DNA of 64,000 nt from the NCBI RefSeq assembly GCF_000597865.1, contig NZ_CP007452.1, forward strand, positions 2,115,183 to 2,179,182. Direction: 5' to 3'. Positions 1 through 8,721 of the stretch are shown here, piece by piece; within the stretch, counting starts at the first letter, position 1; the number at the start of each line of letters is the position of its first letter. This DNA is from Peptoclostridium acidaminophilum DSM 3953. Lineage in GTDB: Bacteria; Bacillota; Clostridia; Peptostreptococcales; Peptostreptococcaceae. The notes under the pieces were generated by a model. It was not told where the DNA came from, ran no database searches, and was given only the letters and a program-made list of their open reading frames with translations. Both the position numbers and the translations under genes were made by a program.

Positions 1-1
1 A

Positions 2-1597
2 TGTCTCAACAAGCACTTTTGCCACGTTTGGAGACAGGAATGCAGGAAGTGTAGGTCCAAGGTGTATGTTCTTAACGCCCAGGTAGAGAAGCGCAAGCAG
101 AACTATTACTGCTTTTTGCTCATACCAAGCTATGTTGTATGCTATTGGAAGCTCGTTTACATCTTCAAGGCCGAATGCATCCTTTAGCGCGAGGGCTATT
201 TTTACAAGCGAGTAAGAGTCGTTGCACTGTCCAGCGTCTAGAACTCTTGGTATTCCGCCTATGTCTCCCAGAGGAAGCTTGTTGTATCTGTATTTCGCGC
301 AGCCTGCTGTCAGGATTACTGTATCATTCGGAAGCGCCTTTGCAAATTCAGTGTAGTACTCTCTGTTCTTCATTCTTCCGTCACAGCCCGCCATTACGAA
401 GAATTTCTTTATGGCGCCTGACTTGACAGCGTCTATTACCTTGTCGGCAAGTGCTATGACCTGGTTGTGTGCAAAGCCTCCAACTATCTCGCCTGATTCT
501 ATTTCTACAGGCGCAGCGCATTTTTTCGCAAGCTCTATTATTTCGCTAAAGTCCTTGCTGCCGTCTGCCGCTTCTTCTATATGCTTGAAACCAGGGAAGC
601 CGCAGGCTCCTGTTGTGAAGACTCTATCCCTGTAGGTGGCGTCAGCCTTTGGAGGAACTATGCAGTTAGTAGTAAACAGCACTGGTCCGTTGAATGACTC
701 AAACTCTTCTTTTTGCTTCCACCATGCGTTTCCGTAGTTTCCGTAGAAATGGCTGTATTTCTTGAATGCAGGATAGTAGTTTGCAGGAAGCATTTCACTG
801 TGAGTATATACATCGACTCCTGTTCCCTCAGTCTGCTTGAGCAGAGCCTCCATGTCCCTGAGGTCGTGTCCGCTTATTAGTATTCCCGGGTTGGTTCCGG
901 CTCCAATTTTTACCGATGTTATTTCAGGGTTTCCGTATGTTTCTGTATTGGCCTTGTCCAAAAGCGCCATTACATCTACTCCAAACTTGCCTGTTTCCAT
1001 TACAAGAGCAACCAGCTGATCAGCACTCATGCCATCGTCAAGTGTAGCCGCAAGCGCCTTTTCAGCGAAAGCAAAAATTTCATCATCCTTGTATCCAAGG
1101 TGGTAAGCGTGGCTTCCATATGCAGCCACTCCCTTTAGGCCGTATATTGTGAGCTCTCTTAGCGATCTTACGTCCTCGTTTTCAGTTGCAAGAACACCTA
1201 CAGTCTCAGCTTTTGCATCGTATTCCGCCGGAGTACCGTTCCAGATGGCACAGTCATGAGTAACTCCCGAAAGGTCTGCTCCTGCCGCTGCAGCTCTCGC
1301 CTTTATTGCGTCTCTTATTTCAAAAGCTCTAGTTATTCTTTTAACAAATACATCCTTGTCAAAGTTTGCATTTGTTATTGTTGCAAAAAGGCTTTCAAAC
1401 ATGAATCTCTTTTCGTCCTCTTCAGGTACACCGCCCTTTTCTCTTAGCTTAAGGCTGTAAAGAGATATCCCCTTTAGCGCATATATTAGTAGGTCTTGTA
1501 AATTGGCCACTTCCTCTGTCTTTCCGCATACCCCAACCTTCATCGAACATCCCTTGTTCATAGCTGTTTCCTGACATTGATAGCAAAACATACTCAT
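2..1597 (-). CDS. hcp: Hybrid cluster protein / hydroxylamine reductase, C-terminus cut off by window edge
   Basis: 532 codons are visible and the frame is open at the left edge, so only the last few residues are missing. The N-terminus carries the Fe-S cysteine cluster C5-x2-C8-x8-C17-x6-C24 typical of Hcp from anaerobes. Later motifs [21 protein letters not shown] and [12 protein letters not shown] fit the hybrid-cluster ligand region. Known role: reduction of hydroxylamine or NO and nitrosative-stress defence in the cytoplasm, with a prismane [4Fe-4S] and a hybrid Fe-S-O cluster. The ATG at 1597 is chosen because GGAGGT (1605-1610) sits at good spacing. It appears monocistronic on the visible side; the upstream gene is the unrelated ROK kinase 350 bp away. 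Confidence 0.95.
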   Translation of the reverse strand, partial: MSMFCYQCQETAMNKGCSMKVGVCGKTEEVANLQDLLIYALKGISLYSLKLREKGGVPEEDEKRFMFESLFATITNANFDKDVFVKRITRAFEIRDAIKARAAAAGADLSGVTHDCAIWNGTPAEYDAKAETVGVLATENEDVRSLRELTIYGLKGVAAYGSHAYHLGYKDDEIFAFAEKALAATLDDGMSADQLVALVMETGKFGVDVMALLDKANTETYGNPEITSVKIGAGTNPGILISGHDLRDMEALLKQTEGTGVDVYTHSEMLPANYYPAFKKYSHFYGNYGNAWWKQKEEFESFNGPVLFTTNCIVPPKADATYRDRVFTTGACGFPGFKHIEEAADGSKDFSEIIELAKKCAAPVEIESGEIVGGFAHNQVIALADKVIDAVKSGAIKKFFVMAGCDGRMKNREYYTEFAKALPNDTVILTAGCAKYRYNKLPLGDIGGIPRVLDAGQCNDSYSLVKIALALKDAFGLEDVNELPIAYNIAWYEQKAVIVLLALLYLGVKNIHLGPTLPAFLSPNVAKVLVET

Positions 1598-1945
1598 TAA
1601 TCCGACCTCCTTTTAATTTGCAATTCAATTTCAATTCAAAATCCCCTCAATTTATGGGGACGGTTTTACTTTCCCACTTGAGTCACATGAACCACCATGT
1701 GCCCAAGCTCAAAATGTAGTTGCAGCTCATCATACCGCTTAAAGGTATTATTTTTAGTGCATTGAAACTGCTGCTCTATGTATATATATCTCCATGTGAT
1801 GAGCCTCTTAATCAAAATTATATCCATTTTGACGATATTGGCGGTAACTCTGGTTACCAGAATCATATATAAGCGAAGACAGGTATGATTCAATGACATG
1901 GCCGCAAAATTTTGGGCTGGCTGCTGGTTCTTTTAACGGATTGTA
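1598..1945. other. Intergenic region between hcp and ROK kinase
   Basis: No convincing gene. A 77-codon minus-strand frame (1666-1899) has no good ribosome binding site and no recognisable features. There is an imperfect dyad CACATG...CATGTG near 1683-1700. A GGGGACGGTT string near 1653-1664 resembles the GGGGACRGTT ends of REP-like elements common in Clostridia; a similar AAGGGGACAGTT string on the minus strand occurs near 25930-25941. The hcp promoter must lie here but I cannot place it. Confidence 0.4.
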
Positions 1946-2905
1946 TTATTCCTTTGGATTCGCATTATACGTTGGAATCAGGGACGCCCCGACTATCCCC
2001 GCCTTGTCACCAAACTCGGCAAGCTTGATTTCTGCATGCCTTACCCCCTTGTAGAGCACCTCTCTTTCAACCTGCTCTCTTGTCATATCCAGCAGGAAAT
2101 CTCCCGCCTTGGAGACTCCCCCTCCAAGGACTATTACCTCCGGGTCCAGCATGTTGATTATATTGACTATGCCCTTTGCCAGATATCTCGAAAGCCTCGA
2201 GACCGCCATTAGCGAGAGCAGGTCTCCTCTCTTTGCAAATTCGAATATTGTCCTGGCGTCTACAACTCCCGCTTCCCCCACCGCCTGCAGCGCAGAGCTT
2301 TCCTCGTCGGCATACTCGACAAGCTTCATGAAATACCGCTCGAGCGCCCTTGCCGATGCGAACGTCTCAAGGCAACCGTTCCTGCCGCAGGTGCAGTTGT
2401 AGAAATTCTCTCCCACCGCCATGTGGCCTATTTCGCCTCCGGCGCCGCTAAAGCCCCTGTGGAGCCTGCCTCCTATTACAATTCCTCCTCCGACCCCGGA
2501 ACCGAGCGTGAGCATCACGCCGCAGTCAGCGCCCTTCATGCTGCCGTATGCATGCTCGGCAAGCGCCGCCGCATTTGCGTCGTTTTCTATGAATACCTCA
2601 AGACCTGTCAGCTTTTTAAGGTCGCGCCCGAGAGGCATGCCTTTCCAGCCCAGGTTGACGCAGTATATGACATCTCCTTTTTCATCGGCTATGCCCGGTA
2701 TCCCGACGCCGACATTTTCGATTTTTACGCCATTTTCCTGCAAGCGCGGCTTTAATGTGTTTATTATGTATGCAATATCCATAACAATCCGCTCGTAGCC
2801 ACGCTCGGGTCTTGTGGCGATCACAAGCTCTCTCATTACAGAACCCTCGGAACCCACTATTCCTCCCGCTATTCCCGTGGCTCCAACGTCTATGCCTATA
2901 CGCAT
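1946..2905 (-). CDS. ROK family sugar kinase (glucokinase-like)
   Basis: 319 aa. N-terminal ATP-binding motif DVGATG at residues 5-10 (ROK consensus DxGGT, with A replacing the second G), then ENDANAAALAE with the catalytic Asp, and the ROK zinc/signature motif CTCGRNGCLE. No helix-turn-helix precedes the kinase domain, so this is an enzyme rather than a NagC/XylR repressor. Likely reaction: ATP-dependent phosphorylation of glucose or a related hexose or amino sugar in the cytoplasm; substrate not assignable. The start at 2905 is preferred over an ATG 63 bp upstream because GGGAGGGG precedes it. The last codons (N-P-K-E-stop) coincide with a sequence matching the inverted repeat of the MITE-like element seen at 10.97 and 25.7 kb. 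Confidence 0.9.
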   Translation of the reverse strand: MRIGIDVGATGIAGGIVGSEGSVMRELVIATRPERGYERIVMDIAYIINTLKPRLQENGVKIENVGVGIPGIADEKGDVIYCVNLGWKGMPLGRDLKKLTGLEVFIENDANAAALAEHAYGSMKGADCGVMLTLGSGVGGGIVIGGRLHRGFSGAGGEIGHMAVGENFYNCTCGRNGCLETFASARALERYFMKLVEYADEESSALQAVGEAGVVDARTIFEFAKRGDLLSLMAVSRLSRYLAKGIVNIINMLDPEVIVLGGGVSKAGDFLLDMTREQVEREVLYKGVRHAEIKLAEFGDKAGIVGASLIPTYNANPKE

Positions 2906-3093
2906 TTTCCCCTCCCAAACTGTTTTTATTTTAATCCTGTTGTATTTCAAAAACATATTGTATATCACTATTATTTCTTGTAAAATAATTATGTCATACT
3001 ATTTGTGTATATAATGCTCTATATTGTGTGAAAAATTTGTTTTTCAGCACAAAATATGTATACCCATATATCCATTGCGTACATCTCAAATCG

Positions 3094-3131
3094 GGTTTTA
3101 GCATTTTTTTGCTTAAAACCTGTGCCACAGG
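3094..3131. promoter_or_regulatory. Overlapping hairpin and dyad upstream of the PPDK regulator gene
   Basis: Seen directly: GGTTTTAGC (N7) GCTTAAAACC can form a hairpin, and immediately after it is a perfect 6+1+6 palindrome CCTGTG-C-CACAGG at 3119-3131, about 43 bp before the start codon. Either could be an operator or a 5'-leader structure for the regulator-ppdK pair. No protein can be assigned. Confidence 0.3.
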
Positions 3132-3173
3132 GTAAATATTACTTGTGTGTTTTGTTGAGAGGAGGTGTTCTAA

Positions 3174-3974
3174 ATGGAAAAGCTTTGCATATACATAATC
3201 TCTGACTCCATAGGTGAAACAGCTGAAAAGCTTACTGGCGCTGGCCTTTGTCAGTTTGACGGCATTCAATTTGAAGTGAAGAAATTTCCCTATGTAAGAG
3301 ACGCACAGCTTCTTATGGACATACTCTTTCAGGCCGAGTCTGAAAATCCTGTAATAGCCTATACGCTTTTGGATTTATCGCTCATAGCCGCTTTAAAAGA
3401 ATTTTGCACAGCGAAAAACATATACCACATAGACATGATAAACAATGCTGTATGCTCTATTTCAATGGCATCACATCTAAAACCGCTTAGAAAGCCCGGT
3501 CACTTCAGAAAGAAGATGATGGAGGGAATTACGCAACGCATAAACGCTCTGGATTTTGCCATAAAGTATGACGATGGCAAGGACCCAAGAGGCATGCATC
3601 AGGCAGACGTTGTCCTTGTTGGAATCTCAAGGACATGCAAGACTCCGCTTGGAATAATACTAGGCAGCATGGGTATAAAGTCGGCCAGCGTGCCGCTCGC
3701 ACCAGAGCTTCCTGTGCCAGCCGAGCTGTTTTCGGTTAAGCCGGGCCGCATAGTGGGCCTTGCCCACGCTCCCGAAAATCTTGCTGCAGTGCGGGATGAA
3801 CGGCTCAGATATATGGGCCTTCCATCAGGCAACTACAGCTCCATCGAAAGGATAAGGCTTGAGCTCGAATACGCACGCAAGGTCATGGAATGCCTCGGCT
3901 GTCCCGTCATTGATGTAACCTACAGGTCACTCGAAGAGCTAGCACATATTATAGTTTCACTTGTAAAGAAATAA
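3174..3974 (+). CDS. Pyruvate, phosphate dikinase regulatory protein (kinase/phosphotransferase, DUF299)
   Basis: 266 aa, the usual family length. The family (PPDK-RP / PpsR) is bifunctional: it inactivates PPDK by ADP-dependent phosphorylation of a Thr next to the catalytic His and reactivates it by Pi-dependent dephosphorylation. N-terminal ISDSIGETAE (residues 9-18) is the family hallmark. The P-loop-like motif is G150-ISRTCKTP158; most homologues have S where this one has C155. GAGGAGGTG precedes the ATG. ppdK starts 57 bp downstream on the same strand, so the pair forms a regulator-target operon controlling pyruvate/PEP interconversion. Confidence 0.93.
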   Translation: MEKLCIYIISDSIGETAEKLTGAGLCQFDGIQFEVKKFPYVRDAQLLMDILFQAESENPVIAYTLLDLSLIAALKEFCTAKNIYHIDMINNAVCSISMASHLKPLRKPGHFRKKMMEGITQRINALDFAIKYDDGKDPRGMHQADVVLVGISRTCKTPLGIILGSMGIKSASVPLAPELPVPAELFSVKPGRIVGLAHAPENLAAVRDERLRYMGLPSGNYSSIERIRLELEYARKVMECLGCPVIDVTYRSLEELAHIIVSLVKK

Positions 3975-4030
3975 TAGTTATAAAAAATATCATTTAAAAA
4001 TATTTATTATGATTAAAAAGGAGTGCGAAA

Positions 4031-6673
4031 ATGACTAAATACGTTTACAGTTTTTCTGAGGGTACAAAAGAAATGAAAAGCCTTCTTGGTGGTAAGGGTG
4101 CCAACCTTGCTGAGATGAGCATAATCGGACTGCCAGTGCCTCCGGGGTTCACAATCACAACTCAGGCTTGTACTGATTATTATAAGCAAAACAAGGAGCT
4201 TTGGAGCGATCTTCTTGACGAGATAAAATCAAAGCTTGCAGAGCTTGAGCAGACTATGGGCAAAAAACTTGGCGACGCGACTAATCCGCTTCTTGTTTCT
4301 GTTCGTTCCGGCGCAGTTTTTTCTATGCCTGGAATGATGGACACTATACTTAACCTTGGTCTTAACGACGAGTCTGTCGAAGGCATAGCAAAGGCTATGA
4401 ACAACCCAAGGCTTGCATACGACAGCTACAGAAGATTCATACAGATGTTTGCTGACGTTGCAATGGACGTGCCTAAATACAAGTTCGAGGCTATACTTGA
4501 GCGTACAAAGGAGCAAAAAGGATACCACTACGACACTGAGCTTACTGCTGAAGACCTAAAGGGTATAGTTGCAGAGTTCAAAACTGTATACAAGCTTGAG
4601 ATTGGAAAGGACTTCCCTTCTGATCCTTTTGAGCAGCTTCTTATGGCCGTTAGAGCGGTATTCAACTCATGGAACAATCCAAGAGCTATAACATACAGAA
4701 GACTTAACGACATCCCTCACGACCTGGGAACTGCGGTTAACGTGCAGTCGATGGTATTTGGAAACACAGGCGACAAGTCGGGTACTGGTGTTGCTTTCAC
4801 AAGAAACCCTTCCACAGGAGAAAACAAGCTCTTTGGAGAATACCTTATAAACGCTCAGGGAGAAGACGTTGTTGCCGGCATAAGAACTCCTCAGTCTATA
4901 GATACTCTAAAGGACGATATGCCTGCTGTATACGATGAATTCATAAGAATAACACAGCTTCTTGAAAACCACTACAAGGATATGCAGGACATAGAGTTCA
5001 CAGTGGAAGACGAAAAGCTTTATATACTTCAGACAAGAAACGGAAAGAGAACTTCTCAGGCGGCTATAAACGTAGCTGTCGACATGGTTGAAGAAGGCCG
5101 TATATCTAAGGAGGAGGCTGTTCTTAGAATAGAGCCTGAAAGAGTTAACGAGCTGCTTCACCCTAAATTCGAAGACAAGGCGCTTAAAGCTGCACACCTT
5201 CTTGCAAAAGGACTTCCAGCATCTCCAGGAGCTGCTGCAGGAAAAGTTTACTTCAATGCTGAGGACTGCGTAGCTGCAAGCTCAAAGGGAGAAAAGACTC
5301 TTCTTGTAAGACTTGAGACTTCTCCTGAGGACATAGAGGGAATGGTTGCCGCAGAAGGTATACTTACTGCAAGAGGCGGAATGACTTCTCACGCTGCGGT
5401 TGTTGCAAGAGGAATGGGCAAATGCTGCGTTGCAGGCTGTGGAACTCTTAGAATAGACGAGCGTGCAGGATTCTTCAAGGTTGGAGATTTGACTGTAAAA
5501 GAGGGAGATTACATATCTCTTGACGGAAGCACAGGTTCGGTTTACCTTGGCGCTGTTGACAGGGTTGAGCCTAAGCTTTCAGGAAAATTCGAGACTCTCA
5601 TGACATGGGTTGACGGAATGAGAAAGCTTAAGGTGAGAACTAACGCCGACACGCCTAAGGATGCCAGGATAGCTGTTGATTTCGGAGCTGAGGGCATAGG
5701 CCTTTGCAGAACTGAGCACATGTTCTTCGAAGCCGAGAGAATTCCAGCTGTAAGAGAGATGATAATTGCCCAGTCGCTTGAAGCCAGAATGACTGCGCTT
5801 GCAAAGCTGCTTCCTATGCAAAGGGAAGACTTCATGGGAATATTCAGGGCTATGGGCGAAAGATCTGTAACTATAAGACTGCTCGATCCACCTCTTCACG
5901 AGTTCCTTCCAAGAGAGGAAAAAGACATAATAGAGCTTGCCAGAACTATGAGCATCCCGGTAGATGATCTGAAGGCAAGAGTTGATGATCTTCAGGAATT
6001 CAACCCTATGCTTGGACACAGGGGCTGCCGTCTTGCAGTAACTTATCCTGAGATATACGCTATGCAGGCTCAGGCTATAATAGAAGGCGCTATAGCTGTC
6101 AAGAAGGAAGGCATCGATGTTAAGCCTGAGATAATGATACCGCTTATAGGCTCAGTTAAAGAGCTTGCTTATGTCAAGTCTATCGTGACTGAGGTTGCAG
6201 ACGACATAATAGCAAAATCAGACGTTAAGCTAAATTACCTTGTTGGAACAATGATAGAGATTCCAAGAGCTGCTATAACTGCAGACGAGATAGCAAAAGA
6301 GGCTCAGTTCTTCAGCTTTGGAACTAACGACCTTACTCAGATGGGCTTTGGCTTCTCGAGAGACGATGCCAACAAGTTCCTTGGCGAATACGAAGAGAAG
6401 GGCATACTTGAGAAGGATCCGTTCCAAGTGCTTGATCAGGCGGGAATAGGCAAGCTTGTCAAGATGGGCTGCGAGCTCGGAAGAAGCACTAATCCTGATA
6501 TCCACCTTGGAATATGCGGAGAGCACGGCGGAGAGCCTTCTTCAGTGGAATTCTGCCACAGAATAGGACTTGACTATGTTTCTTGCTCACCATTCAGGGT
6601 TCCTGTTGCAAGAATAGCTGCTGCACACGCTGCTCTCAAGGAAAAATCAGGAGATCAAGTTAGAGACAAGTAA
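4031..6673 (+). CDS. ppdK: Pyruvate, phosphate dikinase
   Basis: 880 aa, full length for the bacterial enzyme. It interconverts pyruvate + ATP + Pi and PEP + AMP + PPi. N-terminal ATP-grasp domain (GGKGANLAEM near residue 21; SVRSGAVFSMPGMMDTILNLG near 90), central phosphohistidine domain GGMTSHAAVVARGMGK with catalytic H454, and C-terminal PEP/pyruvate TIM barrel with catalytic Cys829 in GICGEHGGEP. The Thr in the TSHAAV motif (residue 452) is the expected target of the upstream regulatory protein. AAAAAGGAG precedes the ATG. All catalytic residues are present. Followed by two strong hairpins. Confidence 0.97.
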   Translation: MTKYVYSFSEGTKEMKSLLGGKGANLAEMSIIGLPVPPGFTITTQACTDYYKQNKELWSDLLDEIKSKLAELEQTMGKKLGDATNPLLVSVRSGAVFSMPGMMDTILNLGLNDESVEGIAKAMNNPRLAYDSYRRFIQMFADVAMDVPKYKFEAILERTKEQKGYHYDTELTAEDLKGIVAEFKTVYKLEIGKDFPSDPFEQLLMAVRAVFNSWNNPRAITYRRLNDIPHDLGTAVNVQSMVFGNTGDKSGTGVAFTRNPSTGENKLFGEYLINAQGEDVVAGIRTPQSIDTLKDDMPAVYDEFIRITQLLENHYKDMQDIEFTVEDEKLYILQTRNGKRTSQAAINVAVDMVEEGRISKEEAVLRIEPERVNELLHPKFEDKALKAAHLLAKGLPASPGAAAGKVYFNAEDCVAASSKGEKTLLVRLETSPEDIEGMVAAEGILTARGGMTSHAAVVARGMGKCCVAGCGTLRIDERAGFFKVGDLTVKEGDYISLDGSTGSVYLGAVDRVEPKLSGKFETLMTWVDGMRKLKVRTNADTPKDARIAVDFGAEGIGLCRTEHMFFEAERIPAVREMIIAQSLEARMTALAKLLPMQREDFMGIFRAMGERSVTIRLLDPPLHEFLPREEKDIIELARTMSIPVDDLKARVDDLQEFNPMLGHRGCRLAVTYPEIYAMQAQAIIEGAIAVKKEGIDVKPEIMIPLIGSVKELAYVKSIVTEVADDIIAKSDVKLNYLVGTMIEIPRAAITADEIAKEAQFFSFGTNDLTQMGFGFSRDDANKFLGEYEEKGILEKDPFQVLDQAGIGKLVKMGCELGRSTNPDIHLGICGEHGGEPSSVEFCHRIGLDYVSCSPFRVPVARIAAAHAALKEKSGDQVRDK

Positions 6674-6690
6674 AGTATAAAGTCAAAGCA

Positions 6691-6743
6691 AAAAAAGCTC
6701 GGGGATCGAGGCCGAAATAAAGGCCGCTCCCCGGGCTTTTTTA
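6691..6743 (+). terminator. Rho-independent terminator of ppdK
   Basis: Two-tier hairpin (GC..CGGGGA..GGCC / GGCC..TCCCCG..GC) ending in TTTTTT, 18 bp after the ppdK stop. Confidence 0.85.
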
Positions 6744-6754
6744 TTAAAAGCTAT

Positions 6755-6803
6755 GAAAAATCCCGCCGGCGGCTCTTTATGTGAGCTGCCGGCGGGATTT
6801 TTC
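6755..6803. terminator. Bidirectional terminator between ppdK and DUF1292 gene
   Basis: Near-perfect symmetrical hairpin: GAAAAATCCCGCCGGC-GGCTC, 7-nt loop, GAGC-TGCCGGCGGGATTTTTC. A-tract on one side and T-tract on the other make it functional for both the plus-strand ppdK and the convergent minus-strand gene. Confidence 0.9.
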
Positions 6804-6827
6804 ATTTTACTCTTGATTTTTTTAATA

Positions 6828-7223
6828 TTAGTCTTGGAAGAGCTCTGAGAATTTTTGAGATACCTTTTCAAATTCCGCATCGTCTTCTATGTTTGAAAGC
6901 TCAACGCCTTCTTCGTCTTCTGCAAATTCATAAAGGAATACGTCTTCGTGCTCCTCTGGAAGCAGCGCTATATATTCTTTGCCTTCAATTTCTTCAACGT
7001 CGAATACTCCAAGTACTATGCAGCTAAGCACTTTTCCATCGTCAAGCGTGATGTCAAGAGTTTCATACTCTTCGTCATCTTCGCCGCCGCATCCGCAGCC
7101 ACAGCCTTCTGATTCTTCAGCGCCGCACTCGTCAAATTCGTTGCAGCAGCAGCTCTCTTTAACTTCTGTTTCTGATGAGTCGCATCCGCAGCCACAGCCG
7201 CAGCCTTCTAGTTTCTTTTCCAT
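6828..7223 (-). CDS. DUF1292 protein with an N-terminal Cys/Gly-rich extension
   Basis: 131 aa. Residues about 55-131 form an acidic DUF1292 domain (LDDGKVLSCIVLGVF, EYIALLPEE, FLYEFAEDEEG). Before it are two clusters of alternating Gly-Cys (G-C-G-C-G-C-G-C at about residues 7-14 and a second after residue 40) and a C-C-C triplet, giving 14 Cys within about the first 50 residues. This looks like a metal- or Fe-S-binding segment, or a redox-sensitive tail; the function of DUF1292 itself is unknown. GGAGGAG precedes the ATG. A second DUF1292 gene without the Cys region lies at 16.1 kb. Confidence 0.85.
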   Translation of the reverse strand: MEKKLEGCGCGCGCDSSETEVKESCCCNEFDECGAEESEGCGCGCGGEDDEEYETLDITLDDGKVLSCIVLGVFDVEEIEGKEYIALLPEEHEDVFLYEFAEDEEGVELSNIEDDAEFEKVSQKFSELFQD

Positions 7224-7247
7224 ATTTATCTCCTCCGTATGGCGATT

Positions 7248-8702
7248 CTACTTAATGCTCTCTAAAACGTCAAGCAGGTATTCCCATGTTCTCTTGATCG
7301 ACGATATGCTCATGTGCTCATCAGGAGTATGAACGTCGTACACGTCCGGTCCGAAAGCCACTATATCAATATCCCCGATCACTTCCTTAAATATACCACA
7401 TTCGAGTCCGCAGTGTACAGCAGTAATAAGCGGTTTTTTTTCATATTTTTTTTCGTATACGCTTGTAAATATGTCCCTTATGTGCGAGTCCTTGCTGTAC
7501 TCCCACTCGGGGTAGTCAGCCTCGAGCTCAAGCCTTGCCCCAAGGGCTTTGCACATGCATTCCATCTGAGCGACAATGCTGAGCTTCTGGCTTTTTATAT
7601 TGCTCCTTACAGCGCTGTCGAATTCGACACTGTTCTCTCCCGTGGTTATTATTCCTATGTTGGACGAGCTCTCCACAAGCCCCTCTATCTCCTGGCTCAT
7701 TGTCATTATGCCGTTTGGTATCATGACAAGCATCGAAATTACCCTTTCAGCGTCTCTTGGGCTTATTATGTCGAATTCGCCCTCGAGCTTACGCATTTCA
7801 AGCTTCACATTAGGGTCTGCCGCTGAAAGCTCCTTTTGGAATACATTCTCCCAGCTGTTAATTGCCGAGTTCAGCTCCTGCAGCTTTGATTTTTCAACTA
7901 GCACGATGGCCCTTGCATCCCTTGGTATGGCATTCATCTTGGCTCCGCCATCTATGCTTGAGAGCTGGGCTCCCGCATTTTTTGAAATGTCGTAGAGCAC
8001 CCTGCCCAGGAGCTTGTTGGCGTTGCCTCTTTTTTTGTCTATCTCCATACCTGAGTGGCCGCCCTTTAGTCCGCTGAGCTTTATTTCACAGGCCACCATG
8101 CCTTCCATCGCTTTTTCCCGTTTGATGTCCACCATAATCCTTGCCCTTACTCCACCTGCGCAGCTTGTAAAAATCTCGCCTTCGTTTTCGACGTCCATGT
8201 TTATTAGTATTTTGCCTGAAAGAAGTGAGCCGTCGAGCTTTGCAGCGCCGCACATGCCTACCTCTTCTCCTGTGGTTATTAGGCCCTCTATCGGAGGGTG
8301 CTTCAACTCCTTGTCGGCAAGCACCGCCATTATGTATGCCACCGCTATGCCGTTGTCTGCTCCGAGCGTAGTCCCATCGGCCTTTATGAAGTCTCCGTCG
8401 ACTATGAGCTTTATAGGGTCCTTTGTAAAGTCGTGCTCTACGTCTTCTCTTTTTTCGCAGACCATGTCCATGTGTCCTTGGAGTATTACTGTGGGCGCAT
8501 TTTCATAGCCTGGGCTGGCCGTTTTTTTTATTATGAGGTTGAAGTCCTGGTCCTGATGCACCTGCAGGCCAAGCTCATTTGCAAATTGCTTTATATAGTT
8601 GCTGAGTCTTTCTTCGTCTCCTGAGCCTCTTGGTATTTCGCTTATGGCCGCGAAGTATTTGAATACGCTCGCCGGCTCGAGACCTCTTAGTATTTTTGAC
8701 AT
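7248..8702 (-). CDS. pepD: Aminoacyl-histidine dipeptidase / Xaa-His dipeptidase (M20 family)
   Basis: 484 aa, normal for PepD. Cytoplasmic di-zinc dipeptidase hydrolysing Xaa-His and other unspecific dipeptides. Metal-site motifs in order: GHMDMV (His), LGADNGIAVAY (Asp), TTGEEVGMCGA (catalytic and metal-binding Glu), INMDVENEGE (Asp) and VHCGLECG (His). The dimerisation lid domain has the expected GLKGGHSGMEI. The start at 8702 has AAGGAGATG at proper spacing; the longer open frame upstream overlaps the histidine kinase gene and is not used. Confidence 0.93.
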   Translation of the reverse strand: MSKILRGLEPASVFKYFAAISEIPRGSGDEERLSNYIKQFANELGLQVHQDQDFNLIIKKTASPGYENAPTVILQGHMDMVCEKREDVEHDFTKDPIKLIVDGDFIKADGTTLGADNGIAVAYIMAVLADKELKHPPIEGLITTGEEVGMCGAAKLDGSLLSGKILINMDVENEGEIFTSCAGGVRARIMVDIKREKAMEGMVACEIKLSGLKGGHSGMEIDKKRGNANKLLGRVLYDISKNAGAQLSSIDGGAKMNAIPRDARAIVLVEKSKLQELNSAINSWENVFQKELSAADPNVKLEMRKLEGEFDIISPRDAERVISMLVMIPNGIMTMSQEIEGLVESSSNIGIITTGENSVEFDSAVRSNIKSQKLSIVAQMECMCKALGARLELEADYPEWEYSKDSHIRDIFTSVYEKKYEKKPLITAVHCGLECGIFKEVIGDIDIVAFGPDVYDVHTPDEHMSISSIKRTWEYLLDVLESIK

Positions 8703-8721
8703 GTGCTCATCTCCTTGTGTT

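Noticed and set aside
1666-1899. 77-codon minus-strand ORF between hcp and the ROK gene
   Set aside because: No ribosome binding site, unusual composition, no recognisable motif. Treated as non-coding.
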